Part shown: in pieces, positions 1 through 12,239 of the stretch
How the letters are laid out: each line of letters opens with the position of its first letter
Numbering within the stretch: the stretch's first letter is position 1
Assembly (NCBI GenBank): GCA_958510825.1
Contig: OY294050.1
Location: forward strand, 9,835,340 to 9,899,339
Source: Brachypterus glaber
Lineage: Eukaryota > Arthropoda > Insecta > Coleoptera > Kateretidae
DNA: 64,000 bases
Direction of reading: 5' to 3'
The notes under the pieces: generated by a model
What the model was told of the DNA's origin: nothing
Databases searched by the model: none
The model's input: only the letters and a program-made list of their open reading frames with translations
Position numbers and translations under genes: made by a program

Positions 1-462
1 AATCATTGATTAATGAACTATTAATTTTTGTGATTTTATTTTTTATGGATATCGCTGTAAACAATTTTTAACAGTTTTTTTTTTAAATGATAATATTTTT
101 TTTTGTATATTTTTTTGACCTCTTAGGTGGTTTTTAATCTGTTCTTATATTTTGCATAATACAAAAGTTATGTCCAAAACAATTTTTTACATTTTGGGGG
201 ACAGGGTGGGCACGACAAGCTTGGACTAACTTTTAATCAGGAATGTAATCACTCTTAGTTTTTTTTTATAAATTGATTTGGGGATATCCCATGATTATAT
301 TAGGAGGAAAGCGAAAAAAAATCTCGTCGTGGTTTTTAAGAAAATTCGATTTTCATTGTTTTTATATTTTTTTAGTGTATGTTTAGTTTTTATTAAGTAA
401 TGAGAGGATGCTTCTCTAGAATCCGCATTGTTCCCAGGTGCTTTCTTAGTCCTCGAGTATCC
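1..462. other. AT-rich intergenic DNA
   Basis: No coding potential or recognisable repeat boundary is visible. The stretch is rich in T runs and ends where the reverse-strand LINE relic begins. Confidence 0.5.
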
Positions 463-1258
463 CTACAAGTTATCTGAGTGCAGTCCTTCCTTTTTCCAGC
501 AACTAGTCGGTTTTCGATTTGCTTGGGCCAGCCAGGAAGTCCTTGGCTTTCCGGCAACCGTTCTCCATTGCTCCGTTAACATGGTATAAGCCCACTCATC
601 GAGAGCAGTCTTTACCTGCTTCCTTGTAACACCCAGTATAGGTTCGGTTCCCGTGCAGGCCATCCAGATCCGAGTCTAGCAAGTTCATCTGCCTTCTCGT
701 TTCCGGGAATCCCACTATGACCCGGCACCCATACCAGTTGAACATTCTTGGACCTTGCTAACTCTTCCAAGGTTTCTGCACACTCCCTGACTAGGGGTGA
801 CCTAGTACTAGGATTACACAATGCTTTTAGAGCAGCTTCACCTCCCAAGTAAGCTCAAATGTTTTTCCATACATTATGTTCCTTCTTTTGGTGAATAGTA
901 TTAGCTCAGTTGTTGCTGAATTACTTATAAGCCGTTTTCTCATGATCAAAACAGATCCGTCATCTGCGAAAGCCTGCGCATAGATTCATGCAGCTGTCAG
1001 CCTCTCTAGTAGGCCGTCCATAAATAAGCACCATAAATGGGGGGATATGTAACTACCCTGAGGGCAGCCCCCTTCACCCGGATACAGAGCTAACAGCCCT
1101 TCTTTGATCAGCCGTGATCTTCCTCTCCTCAAGCTCCGACCTAACCCAGCTTATCAGCGCCGTCACAGTGCCCCTGGATTGAATCGCAGCACAGATAGTT
1201 GACGTTCTTGCTTTCTCAAAAGCACCTTCAATATCAAAGAATAGAGCTAGTGTTTTAA
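463..1258 (-). pseudogene. 5'-truncated, frameshifted non-LTR retrotransposon (RT plus RNase H)
   Basis: Read on the minus strand, conceptual fragments in shifting frames carry the landmarks of a LINE polymerase. There is an RT motif A-like segment (FFDIEGAF, near 1240), a KG-x-PQG-like motif B (near 1065), the catalytic FADD motif (near 965), and then an RNase H block with VPGHSGIPGNEKADELA (about 680-745). A C-terminal fragment (EWAYTMLTEQWR, about 550-600) follows. RT upstream of motif A and the endonuclease are absent, as expected from 5' truncation during target-primed reverse transcription. Frameshifts and stops separate the motifs, so the copy is dead. RNase H after RT fits the R1/LOA/I/Jockey group broadly; I cannot pick the clade. 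The 3' end is not clearly defined. Confidence 0.85.
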
Positions 1259-1449
1259 AGGCACTTTTATTCTTAACAATAAGCTTTAAAATGTATTTAT
1301 AAGCATTTTATTATAAAATTTAAACATTATGATGAAAAATAAATAAATAAACTTAATATATCATTAAAAACATTTATAACTCACGTTTCTTTGTAACATT
1401 AAAATTGTAAATATTATGTTAAACAATTGGTTTAGGTCTAAACCAGTTA

Positions 1450-2898
1450 AGTACAATTAAAAAGCATTTGGCTTGGTTTATGTTCTTATCGTAATTTCTG
1501 AGCTTGATAACGTTTTATATTTTTTTGCATGTATGGTTTTAAAACATTATAAATTTTTGAATATTATTTACCTGCCTAAATATATAAATTTGGTAGATAA
1601 AATCATATAAAAGTTATGAGTTATGTGCAGTTTATCAGAAAAATCTTACGTTTTTCAAATGGAATAGGCAGGTATATTTTATTATCTAATTTAAAATCTA
1701 CAATAACTAGCTACTAAAGTTAGTAGGCAGCAGTACCAAATAGTATATATAGCGTATTGGACAATAAATAACCGACTGCACATGTGCATTAGGGTGGACC
1801 TTATATTTTTTTAATATTTTAAAATTTTCATTTGGGTGTAACTAGAAAATTCTAAAAATATGAGAGTGATCAAACTTCTCTAACGATGCTACTGGGGACC
1901 CTAAAATTAGTAAAATTGCCATAAATTGTAAAAAATCGTTAAAAAGTGTCTGTAATTTTTGTATACCTAAGTGGACATTTTAAAGGGTTTAAAAACTTGT
2001 TTTTTTTTTCCTTTTAAGCATACAAAACTATGTGCCAAATTTCAAAATGATCAAAAGATTCTAACCCTTGCCGAAAATCCGCCAAAGTTTCCCCTAACAC
2101 TAAAATTTACGAATTTCTACCATAAGTGTAAGTCAAACGGTAAACAAACGTTTTAAAAATGTATCAGTTATTTTTATTTAATGCACTTTAATTAATAATA
2201 TTAAAATGATTTAACTAAAACAAAACGAGCTAAGCGCTAAATAAGAGCTTCTATATATTTGGCGTTAATTATGAATAGTTATTAGAATGCATTTATGGTA
2301 GAAATTCGTTAGGAGCAACTTTGGCGGATTTTCGGCACGGGTGAGAATATTTTGATCATTTTGAAATTTGGCACTTTTGTATGGTCCAACAGAAAAAAAA
2401 TATTTTATGATAATTATCATAAATTATTATAATATAGCGAATTTTAGGGTCCCCATTAGCACCCTTAGAGAAGTTTTATCCCTCTCATATTTTCAGAATT
2501 TTCTAGTTACACCCAAATGAAAATTTTAAAATATTAAAAAAATATAAGGTCCACCCTAATGCACATGTGCAGTCGGTTATTTATTGTCCAATACGCTATA
2601 TATACTATTTGGTACTGCTGCCTACTAACTTTAGTAGCTAGTTATTGTAGATTTTAAATTAGATAATAAAATATACCTGCCTATTCCATTTGAAAAACGT
2701 AAGATTTTTCTGATAAACTGCACATAACTCATAACTTTTATATGATTTTATCTACCAAATTTATATATTTAGGCAGGTAAATAATATTCAAAAATTTATA
2801 ATGTTTTAAAACCATACATGCAAAAAAATATAAAACGTTATCAAGCTCAGAAATTACGATAAGAACATAAACCAAGCCAAATGCTTTTTAATTGTACT
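1450..2898. mobile_element. 1.45-kb foldback element (long inverted repeat)
   Basis: The left arm (1450 to about 2127) is the reverse complement of the right arm (about 2291-2898), with scattered substitutions. The outer ends read AGTACAATTAAAAAGC and its complement. The loop of about 160 bp is AT-rich and non-coding. Related sequence recurs as a half copy at about 15416-15640. No transposase is encoded, so it is a non-autonomous foldback. The target duplication is unclear. Confidence 0.85.
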
Positions 2899-4134
2899 AA
2901 ATAAAAAAAGTTCCTCCCTAATGTGCATACATTAAAATGATTTTTTTTTATAAAATAGCTCGGAAAATAGTTGGTTCCATAAATTAAGGGCTGCGTTATG
3001 AAATATTTTCGGATCCATGTCCAAAGGAACTTTTTTTCTTATTTTTACTTTTATATTTTAGAATTCTAAAATTAAAAGTATTGAAATATACATTTTTTTT
3101 AATTTCCTTTAATTTGCAAATTTGATGCTCCATTTAATATTTTATTTTTCATTGGACTTTTTAGACAATATGGCATCTGGTGGTCGCCATTTTATTATTA
3201 TCAAAAATTTATATAGCCACTATCACTCGGGTGATGAATCTTATGCCACCTTATTTATAAAAATCGGTTCAGGCGTTTAGGTTGTACCATGTGCAATGTA
3301 GAATGTACATTTTACGATGTAGAAGGTTTCTTATAAAGTGTTGTTATAGAAAAAAAAAACATTTTTTTTGCTTATATCATCTTAGCTTTTCCCGAGGTTT
3401 TTCCTGAAACGTCGAGAAAAATCTAAATAAGTAAAAAAAATATGTCTGTCTGTCGGTCGGTCTGTCGATCATCTGTATCCACGATAACTTAAGAGCGCTT
3501 TGAACTAGCGACTTTACATTTGGTCTGCAGATTTGTTTATATTATCTTGGTCACATTCGTATTGAGCAAAATCGGTTGGGGGCAAGGGGGGTAAAAGGGG
3601 TGTAAATTTTTGTTTTTTTTTTTCGTATTTTTTTATTATTTACAACAGAAGAAAAATTTAAACTCATAAAAATTTGCTGTGGTATCCGAGGAGATCTGTT
3701 AGATCTGTTTGAATTAGGCCAATTTATGATCTGATCAGATCTAATCCTTTTTCAAAGGTAATATGTATATTTTAAAACTGTTAAGAGCCACTTTAACGTT
3801 AATGCAGAGGAGTGTCATTTGACGCAAATCCCTACGTCAGAAAACAGCTTCCGTAGGTGTTATATAAGATTTTTTTAATTTGATTAAATTACCTTATAAA
3901 TATAAATTACTGTAATTTGCATAAAATTAAAACCTTTACTTGTATTAAACAATAGTTTATAATATTAGGTATATGAAACAATCTTTGTTTAGCAAGATAC
4001 TTTTCTTTAAAATAAATTTTAAAAATATTGAAACAGTGTCGGATTACTTCAATATTTTTTTCTTGATCACTTCGATATATTTAAATTTCATTAAAAGATA
4101 TGTTATCCCGAACCTTGCGAGGAGTATTTTGTTT
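2899..4134. other. Intergenic DNA with a recurrent repeat module
   Basis: No gene is seen. Around 3406-3470 the sequence GAAACGTCGAGAAAA is followed by a CTGT/CGGT-rich run. The same word recurs near 5946 and 31168, so this is part of a dispersed repeat. The reading frame that starts at 3973 is produced by SINE and MITE sequence. Confidence 0.5.
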
Positions 4135-4312
4135 TTTCTCCTTTTTGTTTGTTTGTTTAACCTCGTACTATTCTACTTAATTAAGCATCCCCTAAGTCCA
4201 GGACTTGTGTGGGCTAGTAGTAGAGGGAACCACCGGCTTATACTTACTTCCGAACCAGTTTTTATAGGGAGTGCCCGCTTCACTTATGCCTTTGCCAAAT
4301 TTCAATTAATAA

Positions 4313-4622
4313 CACCGGCACACAAAAAAAAAAAAATTGTCTGTACACCGGGCGCCACCTATCTACGGGCATGTTTTTCGACCCGCTGAATACGAATTTC
4401 AAGTCAGTTTAGGCCGTCCACCCTTCAATTTCGAGTAAATTGCAAAAAAAACCCAAAAAATAGCGAAAATTCGATGTTTTGGCAAGAAAAAAAATTTTTT
4501 ACTGGAAATTGAAGGGTGGACGGCCTAAACTGACTTGAAATTCGTATTCAGCGGGTCGAAAAACATGCCCGTAGATAGGTGGCGCCCGGTGTACAGACAA
4601 TTTTTTTTTTTGTGTGCCGGTG
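4313..4622. mobile_element. 310-bp CAC...GTG-ended MITE inside the SINE
   Basis: The element is a long inverted repeat with termini CACCGGCACACAAAAAAAA and the complement; the arms are about 120 bp and nearly perfect. It is flanked by TAA on both sides. It splits the SINE cleanly: the SINE body resumes on each side. The same termini bound the larger element at 53518-54510. CAC ends with a 3-bp duplication resemble CACTA-type transposons, but without a transposase the superfamily is not assigned. Confidence 0.85.
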
Positions 4623-4654
4623 TAATTAACTGAAAAAGCCAAATCGGCGCCAGT

Positions 4655-4719
4655 GAGAATCGAACTCACGCTAGTTGTAGTAGACTTGACATGTACAGAC
4701 GCGGTAGACCACTACACCA
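4655..4719 (-). promoter_or_regulatory. Pol III internal promoter (A and B boxes) of the SINE
   Basis: On the minus strand the A-box-like stretch is at 4719-4705 and the B box GAGTTCGATTCTC at 4667-4655, about 40 bp apart, the normal spacing in a tRNA-derived SINE. Whether it is active cannot be judged. Confidence 0.6.
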
Positions 4720-4849
4720 ATCCTCCCAGCGCATTACTTTTATTGTGGGTATCTTAAAACAATATGTGCACCAAAACTACTTATTTCCCGGACTTTTCCG
4801 GACATATTTTGTGGATATGATGGGTTGCAAATAAAATGTTTTCACTTAC

Positions 4850-5348
4850 CTCTTTCTTCATAGGATTTGAACCATATCCCTCCACATCTTCTGTATCACT
4901 TAAAGTACTACATGAGCTACATTCCGAACTTTTCCTAAAAGGTTTACTCAAAATATACTCCGCGTCCAAACTACTAATCGTAGAACCGCAATAATTCAGA
5001 TTGGAGCACGAACTATGCAAACTCGAATCCGCACTTGAGCAGGTCTCCTTCCGATTTCTAATATACTCCAGATCCTCCAGAGTTAATCCCATAATATCAT
5101 CACTATAGTCACTAACTACGACGGAGGGAGTTCTCCAGTAACGGTAGCGCGTCGTATCGTCCCCGTCATCGGTCACGCAACTTTCACGCCGCGAGTCACT
5201 AGGATCGATGTCACTAACACTAACAGTATCACAGCTAAATTTTCGGTCACTAGGATAGATTGGTACGAATTTGGCTTCGATTAGGGTACGACTGGGTACG
5301 TTAGAGTGGTCGATTGAACCTCTTGGACTGTATGGACTTTCGATTGGT
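4850..5348 (-). CDS. Internal exon of an unidentified Ser/Asp-rich protein (downstream of the two)
   Basis: This 499-nt exon has a good acceptor (polypyrimidine run then AG at 5350-5349) and a strong donor AGAG/GTAAGT at 4850/4849. It opens with one nucleotide that completes the codon left by the exon at 6779-7564 (2+1, giving Arg) and ends in phase 0. The 166 codons encode PIESPYSPRGS at the start, then acidic and Ser-rich sequence with WRTPSVVVSDYSDD followed by GLTLEDLEYIRNRKE. A Ser/Cys-rich stretch comes after that. No membrane segment or catalytic motif is visible. The compact hydrophobic-acidic motif looks conserved. It vaguely recalls insect puratrophin-like/PLEKHG RhoGEFs, but that is an unverified memory. 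The next exon downstream is not visible and is probably beyond the left edge. Confidence 0.75.
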
Positions 5349-6778
5349 CTAAAAAAAAAGACAAAATAATTTTAGGTATTTCCTTTAGAGTAAAAAGCTC
5401 AATACAAAGTAATAGATTTCTTTTTTTGTTTTACTTGTGTATTTCTTTTGGCAAAGTTTAGTCTAACAAAATTATTTACTGTATAACTTCTAAAATCACG
5501 CATTTGATTTTACAATATGACTCTGCAGAGTTCTGGATAAAAATTTAAATACAACTATAATAATTATCAAAAAAATAAGTACCTATTAAATAAGATTTGA
5601 GTTAACGAAAAATGCCAAAAACTAGAATATTTTTAGTGTGTTTTGTTTTAACGCAATTAGCATTTGAAAAGATAAGACTATTATTTGGGTCACTATCATA
5701 AAAATTTATATGAATATTATATTTCTAATATGCCTTCGTAGTTTATAATGCAAACGTTTAGGGATACTAAGTTTTGAGTCCCAATAACACTGGCCAACTA
5801 CTTCTTTGAAGTGCTTTGGATTAGCATTAGTCATGATAATATAACCAATGTAATAACCATATCAAAAAGCTATCTATTAAAAAATAGGGTGGAAACACCC
5901 GTAAAATCTACCTTTTTTTTTGCATTTTCGGCTTAATAATGTCATGAAACGTCGAGAAAATGTGAAAAAAGTCCGATTTGAAAAAATCTTTCACCAAACG
6001 GTTCAGTTTGTTTGTTGATGGGACCTCAGTTGAGGTATTTTAACCATGTGTGTTCAGCTACAATAATTTGGTCATATCATATATGGTTAACATAAGCGTA
6101 GGGCAAGGGAGGCAAAATGGACAAAAACTATAATTTTTAGCGATATCTCACTTATTATTTATAGTACGACAATTTTTTTTGCATAAATAAAAATAATGTT
6201 TAGTTCCCTACAAAAACACATGTGATCATTTTTATCGTAGGACTATTAGTTTCCGATATATAGGCATTTTAATAAATTTTGTTATATTTAAAAATATAAA
6301 TGTAAAATTACATTTCGCCTTGTAAATTCCGAAACATCGTATCTGAAAAATGGGAACTTGCCAGAGACTAGAAATTATTCTTTTTTATGGAATTAGTAGG
6401 GTAGTAATTAAATAATTGACTAATTTATATGAATAAGAACTTATTCTTGTTTATATGTAATTAATAAAGTTCTAAATAAATACCTTATTAATTGTTTAAA
6501 AAAGGATAATTTGTTATACCTGTGGTCATTTTTCAGATACGATGTTTCGGAATTTACAAGCCCCCCTCCCCCCCCCCAGCGAGATATATTAGCATAGAAA
6601 TACCTTCAAAAATTATATTTTTGGTAAATGTAATTTTTTTCCTTACGGATGACCCCCCCCCCTTAAAATGAAATAAATCCGCCCCTGATTATATATATAT
6701 TAAATTATATTACCCCAACCTAAAGAATCTTATATTTGTATCCTTAGGATTTTATAGGATTCTTCACGCCACACTTAC
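5349..6778 (-). other. Intron between the two exons of the unidentified gene
   Basis: It is AT-rich and non-coding. It contains the GAAACGTCGAGAAAA repeat word at 5946-5960, an inverted-repeat element at 6319-6560 and long C tracts (about 6561-6578 and 6650-6662). Confidence 0.7.
6319..6560. mobile_element. 242-bp inverted-repeat MITE
   Basis: The terminal inverted repeats of about 34 bp begin CTTGTAAATTCCGAAACATC and end with the exact reverse complement. The interior is AT-rich and non-coding. A diverged single end of the same family lies at about 9255-9285. It sits inside an intron. Confidence 0.75.
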
Positions 6779-7564
6779 CGATAATCGTCATAAAGTTCGT
6801 TCTTCTCACCCCAATTTGAACTAATGGTAACCTCCTCATCACTTTGTCCAACAGCACTATCCCTTGAGCCATATCTTTTCACATTCGTCGCTTTTTCGAA
6901 TCTTTCATCGTCACTATTGTTCGACGCACAAGAACTACAATATCCACTCGTTGGCGGACAAAGCAGACAATCTTTGGCACTATCCAACTCACCGGTAGAT
7001 TTAATTTTGCTTTGTAATTTTTCAGCGGTTTTTTCTAACATAGCTAAATAATTATTTTTTAATTGTTTCACACTTTTAAAACTGACGCCTTTGCACAGTT
7101 CGTAAACACCCTGTCTTCGTTGCCGTTTGTGTACATCACTTTGCACCCCTAGAGCGCCGGTACTACCTGTTTCCGGTACAGTTTCACTTGAATTGAGGGT
7201 CGTACTATCGTCTGATATGTGTGGCGCCATCTCGGAAGGATTGTCTGATGTTGCTTCGTCTGGAAAATAAGTTTCTGTAAGCTCCTGATAGTACTTGTGG
7301 TGTCTCTCAGCTTTATTTTTTATAATTTCCCGTAAATCATCCATGTTATTGATTAAGAGTTCGACCGGCTTATTGATGAATGCTTCGATGCACTTATCAT
7401 GATTCGTTTTTTCGTAGAAATCACATAGTTTTAAAGTTTGTTGCGCGATTTGGTCACATCTTGGCTGGATTTTGGTGGAATTTTCGGAATTTTCTTCGAG
7501 TGGTACATACCATGGGCTGACCAAAGGCTCGGATGGTGATTGCTTCGTCCAGAAGTTCGAAAAA
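6779..7564 (-). CDS. Internal exon of the unidentified Ser/Asp-rich protein (upstream of the two)
   Basis: This 786-nt exon starts after TTTTTCTTACAG (acceptor at 7567-7565) and ends at the donor CG/GTAAGTG. It starts with one nucleotide of a split codon and ends with two, which fit the next exon at 4850-5348. The frame is open throughout; the first codons read FSNFWTKQSPSEPLVSPWYV. Next comes a probably helical segment (from about CDQIAQQTLKLCDFYEK to ERHHKYYQELTETYF), a Ser/Thr-rich linker, a second helical segment (VSFKSVKQLKNNYLAMLEK), a Cys-rich patch (LLCPPTSGYCSSC) and an acidic tail. There is no in-frame ATG that looks like a start, so more 5' exons must exist upstream (higher coordinates). 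I do not recognise the family. The helical segments could be spectrin-like, but this is only a guess. Confidence 0.75.
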
Positions 7565-9339
7565 CTGTAAGAAAAATCACTATAAGTACGCTGCTATATA
7601 ACGGAATATACATGAATGCAGAACTAGTAAAATGTACTGTTAAACTAAATGTTGTATTGTTATCATAATTTAACGCAACTAAAGGTCTTATTACAGCTGG
7701 TTTTATGATTATTCTCCTGGTAGATACACTGAAAAAAATAAATTGCGCGCTGCAGCTTCAGATACTACTATTACCACTGTATTTGCAAACTAAAATATGA
7801 ATTTTTTTAGATACTACAGGATGATGTGAAAATAGGTGACAAAACTATAGGGGCTGAAAAAAAATACGAAAATAAGAATTCTATAACAAAAACTTATTTT
7901 TTAATCTCACATTGACTACGTTTACAGGAGACCTAGGAGCTAGTTGGTAGGAACCGTCAGGGACAAAGCTTTTTTTCGTGAGGGTATTTTTTTTCTTGGA
8001 CGCTTATTTTGTTTTAGTAGGGGCGCCAAGTTTTTTTGTTTTTACCCCCCCCCCATAGGAGAAAAATATCTACGCCCTTGAACAAATTAAAATTCCTGTG
8101 CGCTGTTTACGAGTATTTACAAATCTGGAGTCATAAATCTAACCCTCTTGAACAAGAGGGTTAAAGTTATTAAAGGCCTTGTAAAAAGTGAAGCTTTATA
8201 AATACCGATATTTTAAACCTTAGATGAAAAAACAACTTGAAGTGTACCTAATACTTAATTATATAATATAGCAGCAAGTTTTTTAGGTAGCGTTGTTTTT
8301 TTTTTCTAGTTATTGGCAATATTTGGTTATTATGTGTAAACGTTCTGTATTTAGTAGATATTAACAAATACCTTATTTATGTCTTCGGTAATTGTCATCA
8401 AAGAGTAAATTTCATTAAATTGATGTGCATTTATTCTAAAACAGAATTTTATGTACAAGTCTGTACCCCACAGGGGAAATGAAATAAATACGTAGTAAGT
8501 ACTTATTTGACAGTTTACAGTTTATAATTGAAAAGGGATTACCTAGATCTGCTGTATATTGGCTTGATCCAAGCAGATGTGAACAGGTCTCCTCAGATGA
8601 AATATTAGATCTGAGTCAGATCTCACGGAGAAATTTTTAGTTGAAGCAAATCAGACGAAAAAAACGACGAATAGAAGAAATAATTTATAATGTTTTGAAT
8701 CCAAATACAGATCTGAAGAGTTCTCATTTGGTTAAAAGAAAGAATCGCAAAAAATAATTTTGTACGCCATTTTGTAGCCCTTTTTAAGAAATATAAGCTA
8801 CAAAAAATTTGCTTTGATCGAGCTGAAAACAATCCCATGTTAGGGGGTGTACATGGATTGAAACTCATCCTGGCAATAACGAATAAGAAAATTGCCTTAC
8901 CCATTTTGGGCCAGAATTCCTGAACGTGTCCAAAGATGCAGTGCGTATATTTTTCAGTGTAGGTGCATTGTGCTGGCTTTGATACAATGAGCGTGCATGT
9001 GTCACTAATTGAATTTATTTCATTTATGTTTATTTTTAACTTACTATACCTACGTAAATTATACGTATGGGTACATTAACAACATAAAAATACTAATTTG
9101 AAAAATGATTAGCCCTATACTACCGTCACTAACGCGTCAGTGGCTGATAGATACCTAAAAAAGTGACGTTCACTAATTAACAATTAGGTATGCCAATTTC
9201 ATTCATTTTAGATTAATTTCACGTCATTAATGAGAGATATATCAGATATATCGTCTTGTAAATTTCAGAACGTCGTATCTCAAAAAAGACAACTTCACAG
9301 GAATAAGAAATAACTATTTCTCGCATTATTCATAGGTTA
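7565..9339. other. Intergenic or 5'-intronic DNA with repeat fragments
   Basis: No exon is recognised. At about 7945-8040 lies an inverted fragment of the AAAGCTTTGTCCCTGACGG repeat that is tandemly arranged near 15 kb. The 8530-8640 stretch has several AGATCTG words, also seen at 3690-3740. A single MITE-like end lies near 9255. Upstream exons of the minus-strand gene could be hidden here or further right. Confidence 0.4.
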
Positions 9340-9478
9340 TAGTGTTTTTAACAAAAATTAAAGTACATTTGTATATTATCATAACTTCCTATCCATTTAT
9401 AACTAAATATTCAGTTACAAATGGATAGAAATTTATGATCCTATATAAATGTAATTTAATTTTTGTTAAAAACACTAT
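9340..9478. repeat. 139-bp palindromic MITE
   Basis: The arms starting TAGTGTTTTTAACAAAAATT pair with the complement ending at about 9475, around a short centre near AATATTCAG. Diverged single arms recur at about 9515-9610 and 19736-19800, both with the words CTATCCATTTGTAACTGAATA. No target duplication was assigned. Confidence 0.75.
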
Positions 9479-10227
9479 GGTTCTAAGTATTTAAGGACGG
9501 ACAGAAAATGTTGCTTGTGTTTAACAAAAATTAAAATACAATTGTATAGGATCATAACTTCCGAGCTCCTATCCATTTGTAACTGAATATTCAGTTTACT
9601 TTTTACAGTGTACGTAATTAAGCTGTAGGTTTGAAATTTTGCGTGCTCATACATAAATTATCCTTTTTGGTTTGAGATTCAAATAAATTTTCAGATAAAT
9701 TTATAAATAATTACCTTCAGTTTAAGCAAGTTTAATCATATTCTTGAAAACTGCAAATATATTTGCAATAAATTAAAATTAAAAAAATTACAACCTTGTT
9801 TTTAAAGGTCTATAAAATTTTATCACGTAATAATTTATCACGTTTAACGAAATTAAATACCTTAAAACGTGCATGAAACATGATGCATATTATTAGTTTT
9901 GGATGTTTTTATCACCTTTCATGACATAACAGTGTCATAGCATATTTATAAAAATATTAATAATATTATGTTAAGATATACCTACCGGGTGCAACAAGAC
10001 CCCTTTTTCTTTATTTTAAAAGTTAAGGATTTCAAATTTGGAGAATCTCTTACTACGTACTTTAAATTACTATTTTAAAAGTTAGAGATTTTGGACTTTT
10101 GGAGCTTTCATTGCACTAGTCTACAAAAAAAAATGTTTTCTTCTCGAAGGACTAAACCTATCCAGCCTTAAGTATTTTTGTGTGCTGAAACCGAATTTTC
10201 AATTTAAAAGACTTTCTGTCCTTTAGG

Positions 10228-10528
10228 ACACAAATTAAAAAAAAAACATTTGTCTGTGCTGGGGTTGAAACTTACCTATTCTTATGTATTTTGGGATTCT
10301 AAACCCGAATCTGCTATAAAAAAGGCAATTCATGGGCTAATTTTTTTGCCACACTGGAATTGCAGACTAATGATATGAGATTTTCACTATTTTAGACAGT
10401 TTTTTCAGTGTAGCAAAAAAATGAGCCCATGAGTTGCCTTTTTTATGATAGATTGGTGTTCAGAATTCCAAAATACATAAAAATAGATGGGTCTCAACCC
10501 CAGCACAGACTTTTTTTGTGGGCTTGTG
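10228..10528. repeat. Inverted-repeat element with CACAxxTTAAAAAAA ends
   Basis: The arms (about 10228-10357 and 10406-10528) share inverted blocks such as AAAAAAGGCAATTCATGGGC and CTGTGCTGGGGTTGA. The interior includes TTTTTTCAGTGTAGC. The layout resembles the elements at 23758-23903 and 36875-37412, which share the phrase about a generic word GTATTTTGxGxxxxTxAA in their arms. Confidence 0.65.
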
Positions 10529-10617
10529 TTATACTTAAATATAAAATCTAAATAAATACGCACACGTTTACACTAAATTCGCTTTAATCAGAGCGTTTGG
10601 TGTACCTGTGTTTTTTT

Positions 10618-10863
10618 CCAACGAACTAATAACTCTTCTCTCTAGAATAGGCATTTCATTCGTAAAAACTGACAAAAACGTCGGCAACATAAACATTACT
10701 CGCACATCTTTGTTCTAACAGAGACAACAATGTCAGTTACTGGTAATTGTTATTGTTTAGGCCTGAATATACCTACTATTTGTTTACAAACAAACCGAGA
10801 TGTTGGCGATACTCTATTTTAACGGTACGCCTATTCTAGAAAGAAGAGTTATTAGTTCGTTGG
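10618..10863. mobile_element. 246-bp inverted-repeat MITE
   Basis: The terminal repeats of about 36 bp start CCAACGAACTAATAACTCTT and are matched by the complement at 10828-10863, both including the word CTAGAATAGG. The interior is non-coding. No clear target duplication was seen. Confidence 0.75.
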
Positions 10864-12239
10864 TTTTTTCGCACCCTTTCGTTTGGACTTTTCTTACCGT
10901 GTATGAGAATGTATTGTTTTGAATTATTTTATAGCTATAATTTACTTTTTAATCTGCTTTACAAACAGTTTATTTATCGTGCACAAATAAAAGATATATT
11001 AAGAAATAAAAATTACATTGACGTCATATTTAGTTTTACAACTTAATCTTCAACTATATAATTTTATGGTAACTATTAGTATATAGGGTTATTATTTTAA
11101 ATGGTACACCCCCCGTAACTTTTGAAAGGAGTGAGAGGCGTATTTAAAAAACGTTTTGTCAACTTTCGTAAAGAATTGAAACATTTAAAAATAATTACCC
11201 CCCGCCCTCTGGGAGTGGAGGTAAAACATGGAATATAGTTGTGTGACTGAACTATTATAGTTGTGTGAAAATTACAGTATTTTTTTACTAATAAATTCGA
11301 AACCCTCCTTCGTCTGGTATCGGATTTGTTCGGTTTGGTTTGAGTTATTTTGAATTTGATTTTTGATAACTGGTTGGGTTTACATTATAATAAGGCTTTT
11401 TTGTTTTGCAATTTCCTTTACTGGTAAGATAAAAACGTTTTGGAGTTGTTAGCAAAAATGGATGACATTTTCAAATCAAAGTCAAAAAGAAAAATTTCCC
11501 AATTTTCAAAATACCTATATATTATTATATCATATATTATTTCGTCCAAATTTTAAATATCCTTTAATTCGAGCTTTAATTTTGTTCCCGAGTCCACGTG
11601 GAAAGTCCATATACATACCTCTGTAACTTAAAAGCCAATGTTTCTATTCATTGATTAAAATTTTATGGTCAATACCTTTTAAAGATATTGATTATAATCA
11701 ATATATGATAATTATCATATTCCTATAAAAGTCGATCTATAAAATTCAGGAGAATATTTTTTCTTTAAAAAAATACACCAACTATAACGTTAGATAAATA
11801 GTAATTAAAAGTCCAAAGCAATTTATCTTAAAAATGATAATATCGTACATATTAGTATAGTAAGTATAGTAAATAGTAGGTACTACTCTCATGTATTTAG
11901 GTCAATGTTTTACGGCAAGGTTGGACTTCACACGGTCAATGAAAATTGGTGCATTGTGTTCATTATCTTGTGTGTCGAAAAACAGATGGGTTTGGCTATC
12001 TTGACATAGTCTTTATATGCATACCCTGATAGCACAAAAACCTTCTTATAAGATTCTTAAAATAAATAGCATGCTTTTTAGAAGCATATCTATTTTGCTT
12101 AAGTTATTCTAAGAACGATTAAAGAAATGCAAAGGATACCGTTTTAATCGTGCTGGTAGTTCCTAAGAAGCTTCTTATAAGCCTCTGCATCAAATAAGAA
12201 TGTTTTAAGAAGCAGGTTAAGAATGTTCTTTGTCTTTGT
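10864..12239. other. Intergenic DNA
   Basis: No gene is seen. Small hairpin-like stretches occur near 12060-12110 (an AAATAGCATGCTTTTTAGAAGCATATCTATTT-like pairing). The rest is AT-rich and featureless. Confidence 0.4.

Larger units (their letters stand above)
4135..4735 (-). mobile_element. tRNA-derived SINE, interrupted by a MITE
   Basis: On the minus strand the head (4735 to about 4640) looks like a tRNA. It has an A-box-like stretch TGGTGTAGTGGTCTA and a perfect T-arm with the B box GAGTTCGATTCTC. The acceptor stem does not pair properly and a non-tRNA body follows, so this is a SINE rather than a tRNA gene. The body continues beyond the 310-bp insertion at 4313-4622 and ends near 4140 with a TTAAACAAACAAACAAA-type tail. 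A second partial copy of the body and tail lies at 18878-19020 on the plus strand. Without the insertion the SINE is about 290 bp. Confidence 0.75.

Noticed and set aside
3973..4389. 138-codon open frame
   Set aside because: It runs across the SINE body and into the MITE, with no domain; repeat-derived.
4640..4735. tRNA gene on the minus strand
   Set aside because: The T arm and boxes look good but the acceptor stem does not pair, and a SINE body with a second copy elsewhere follows.
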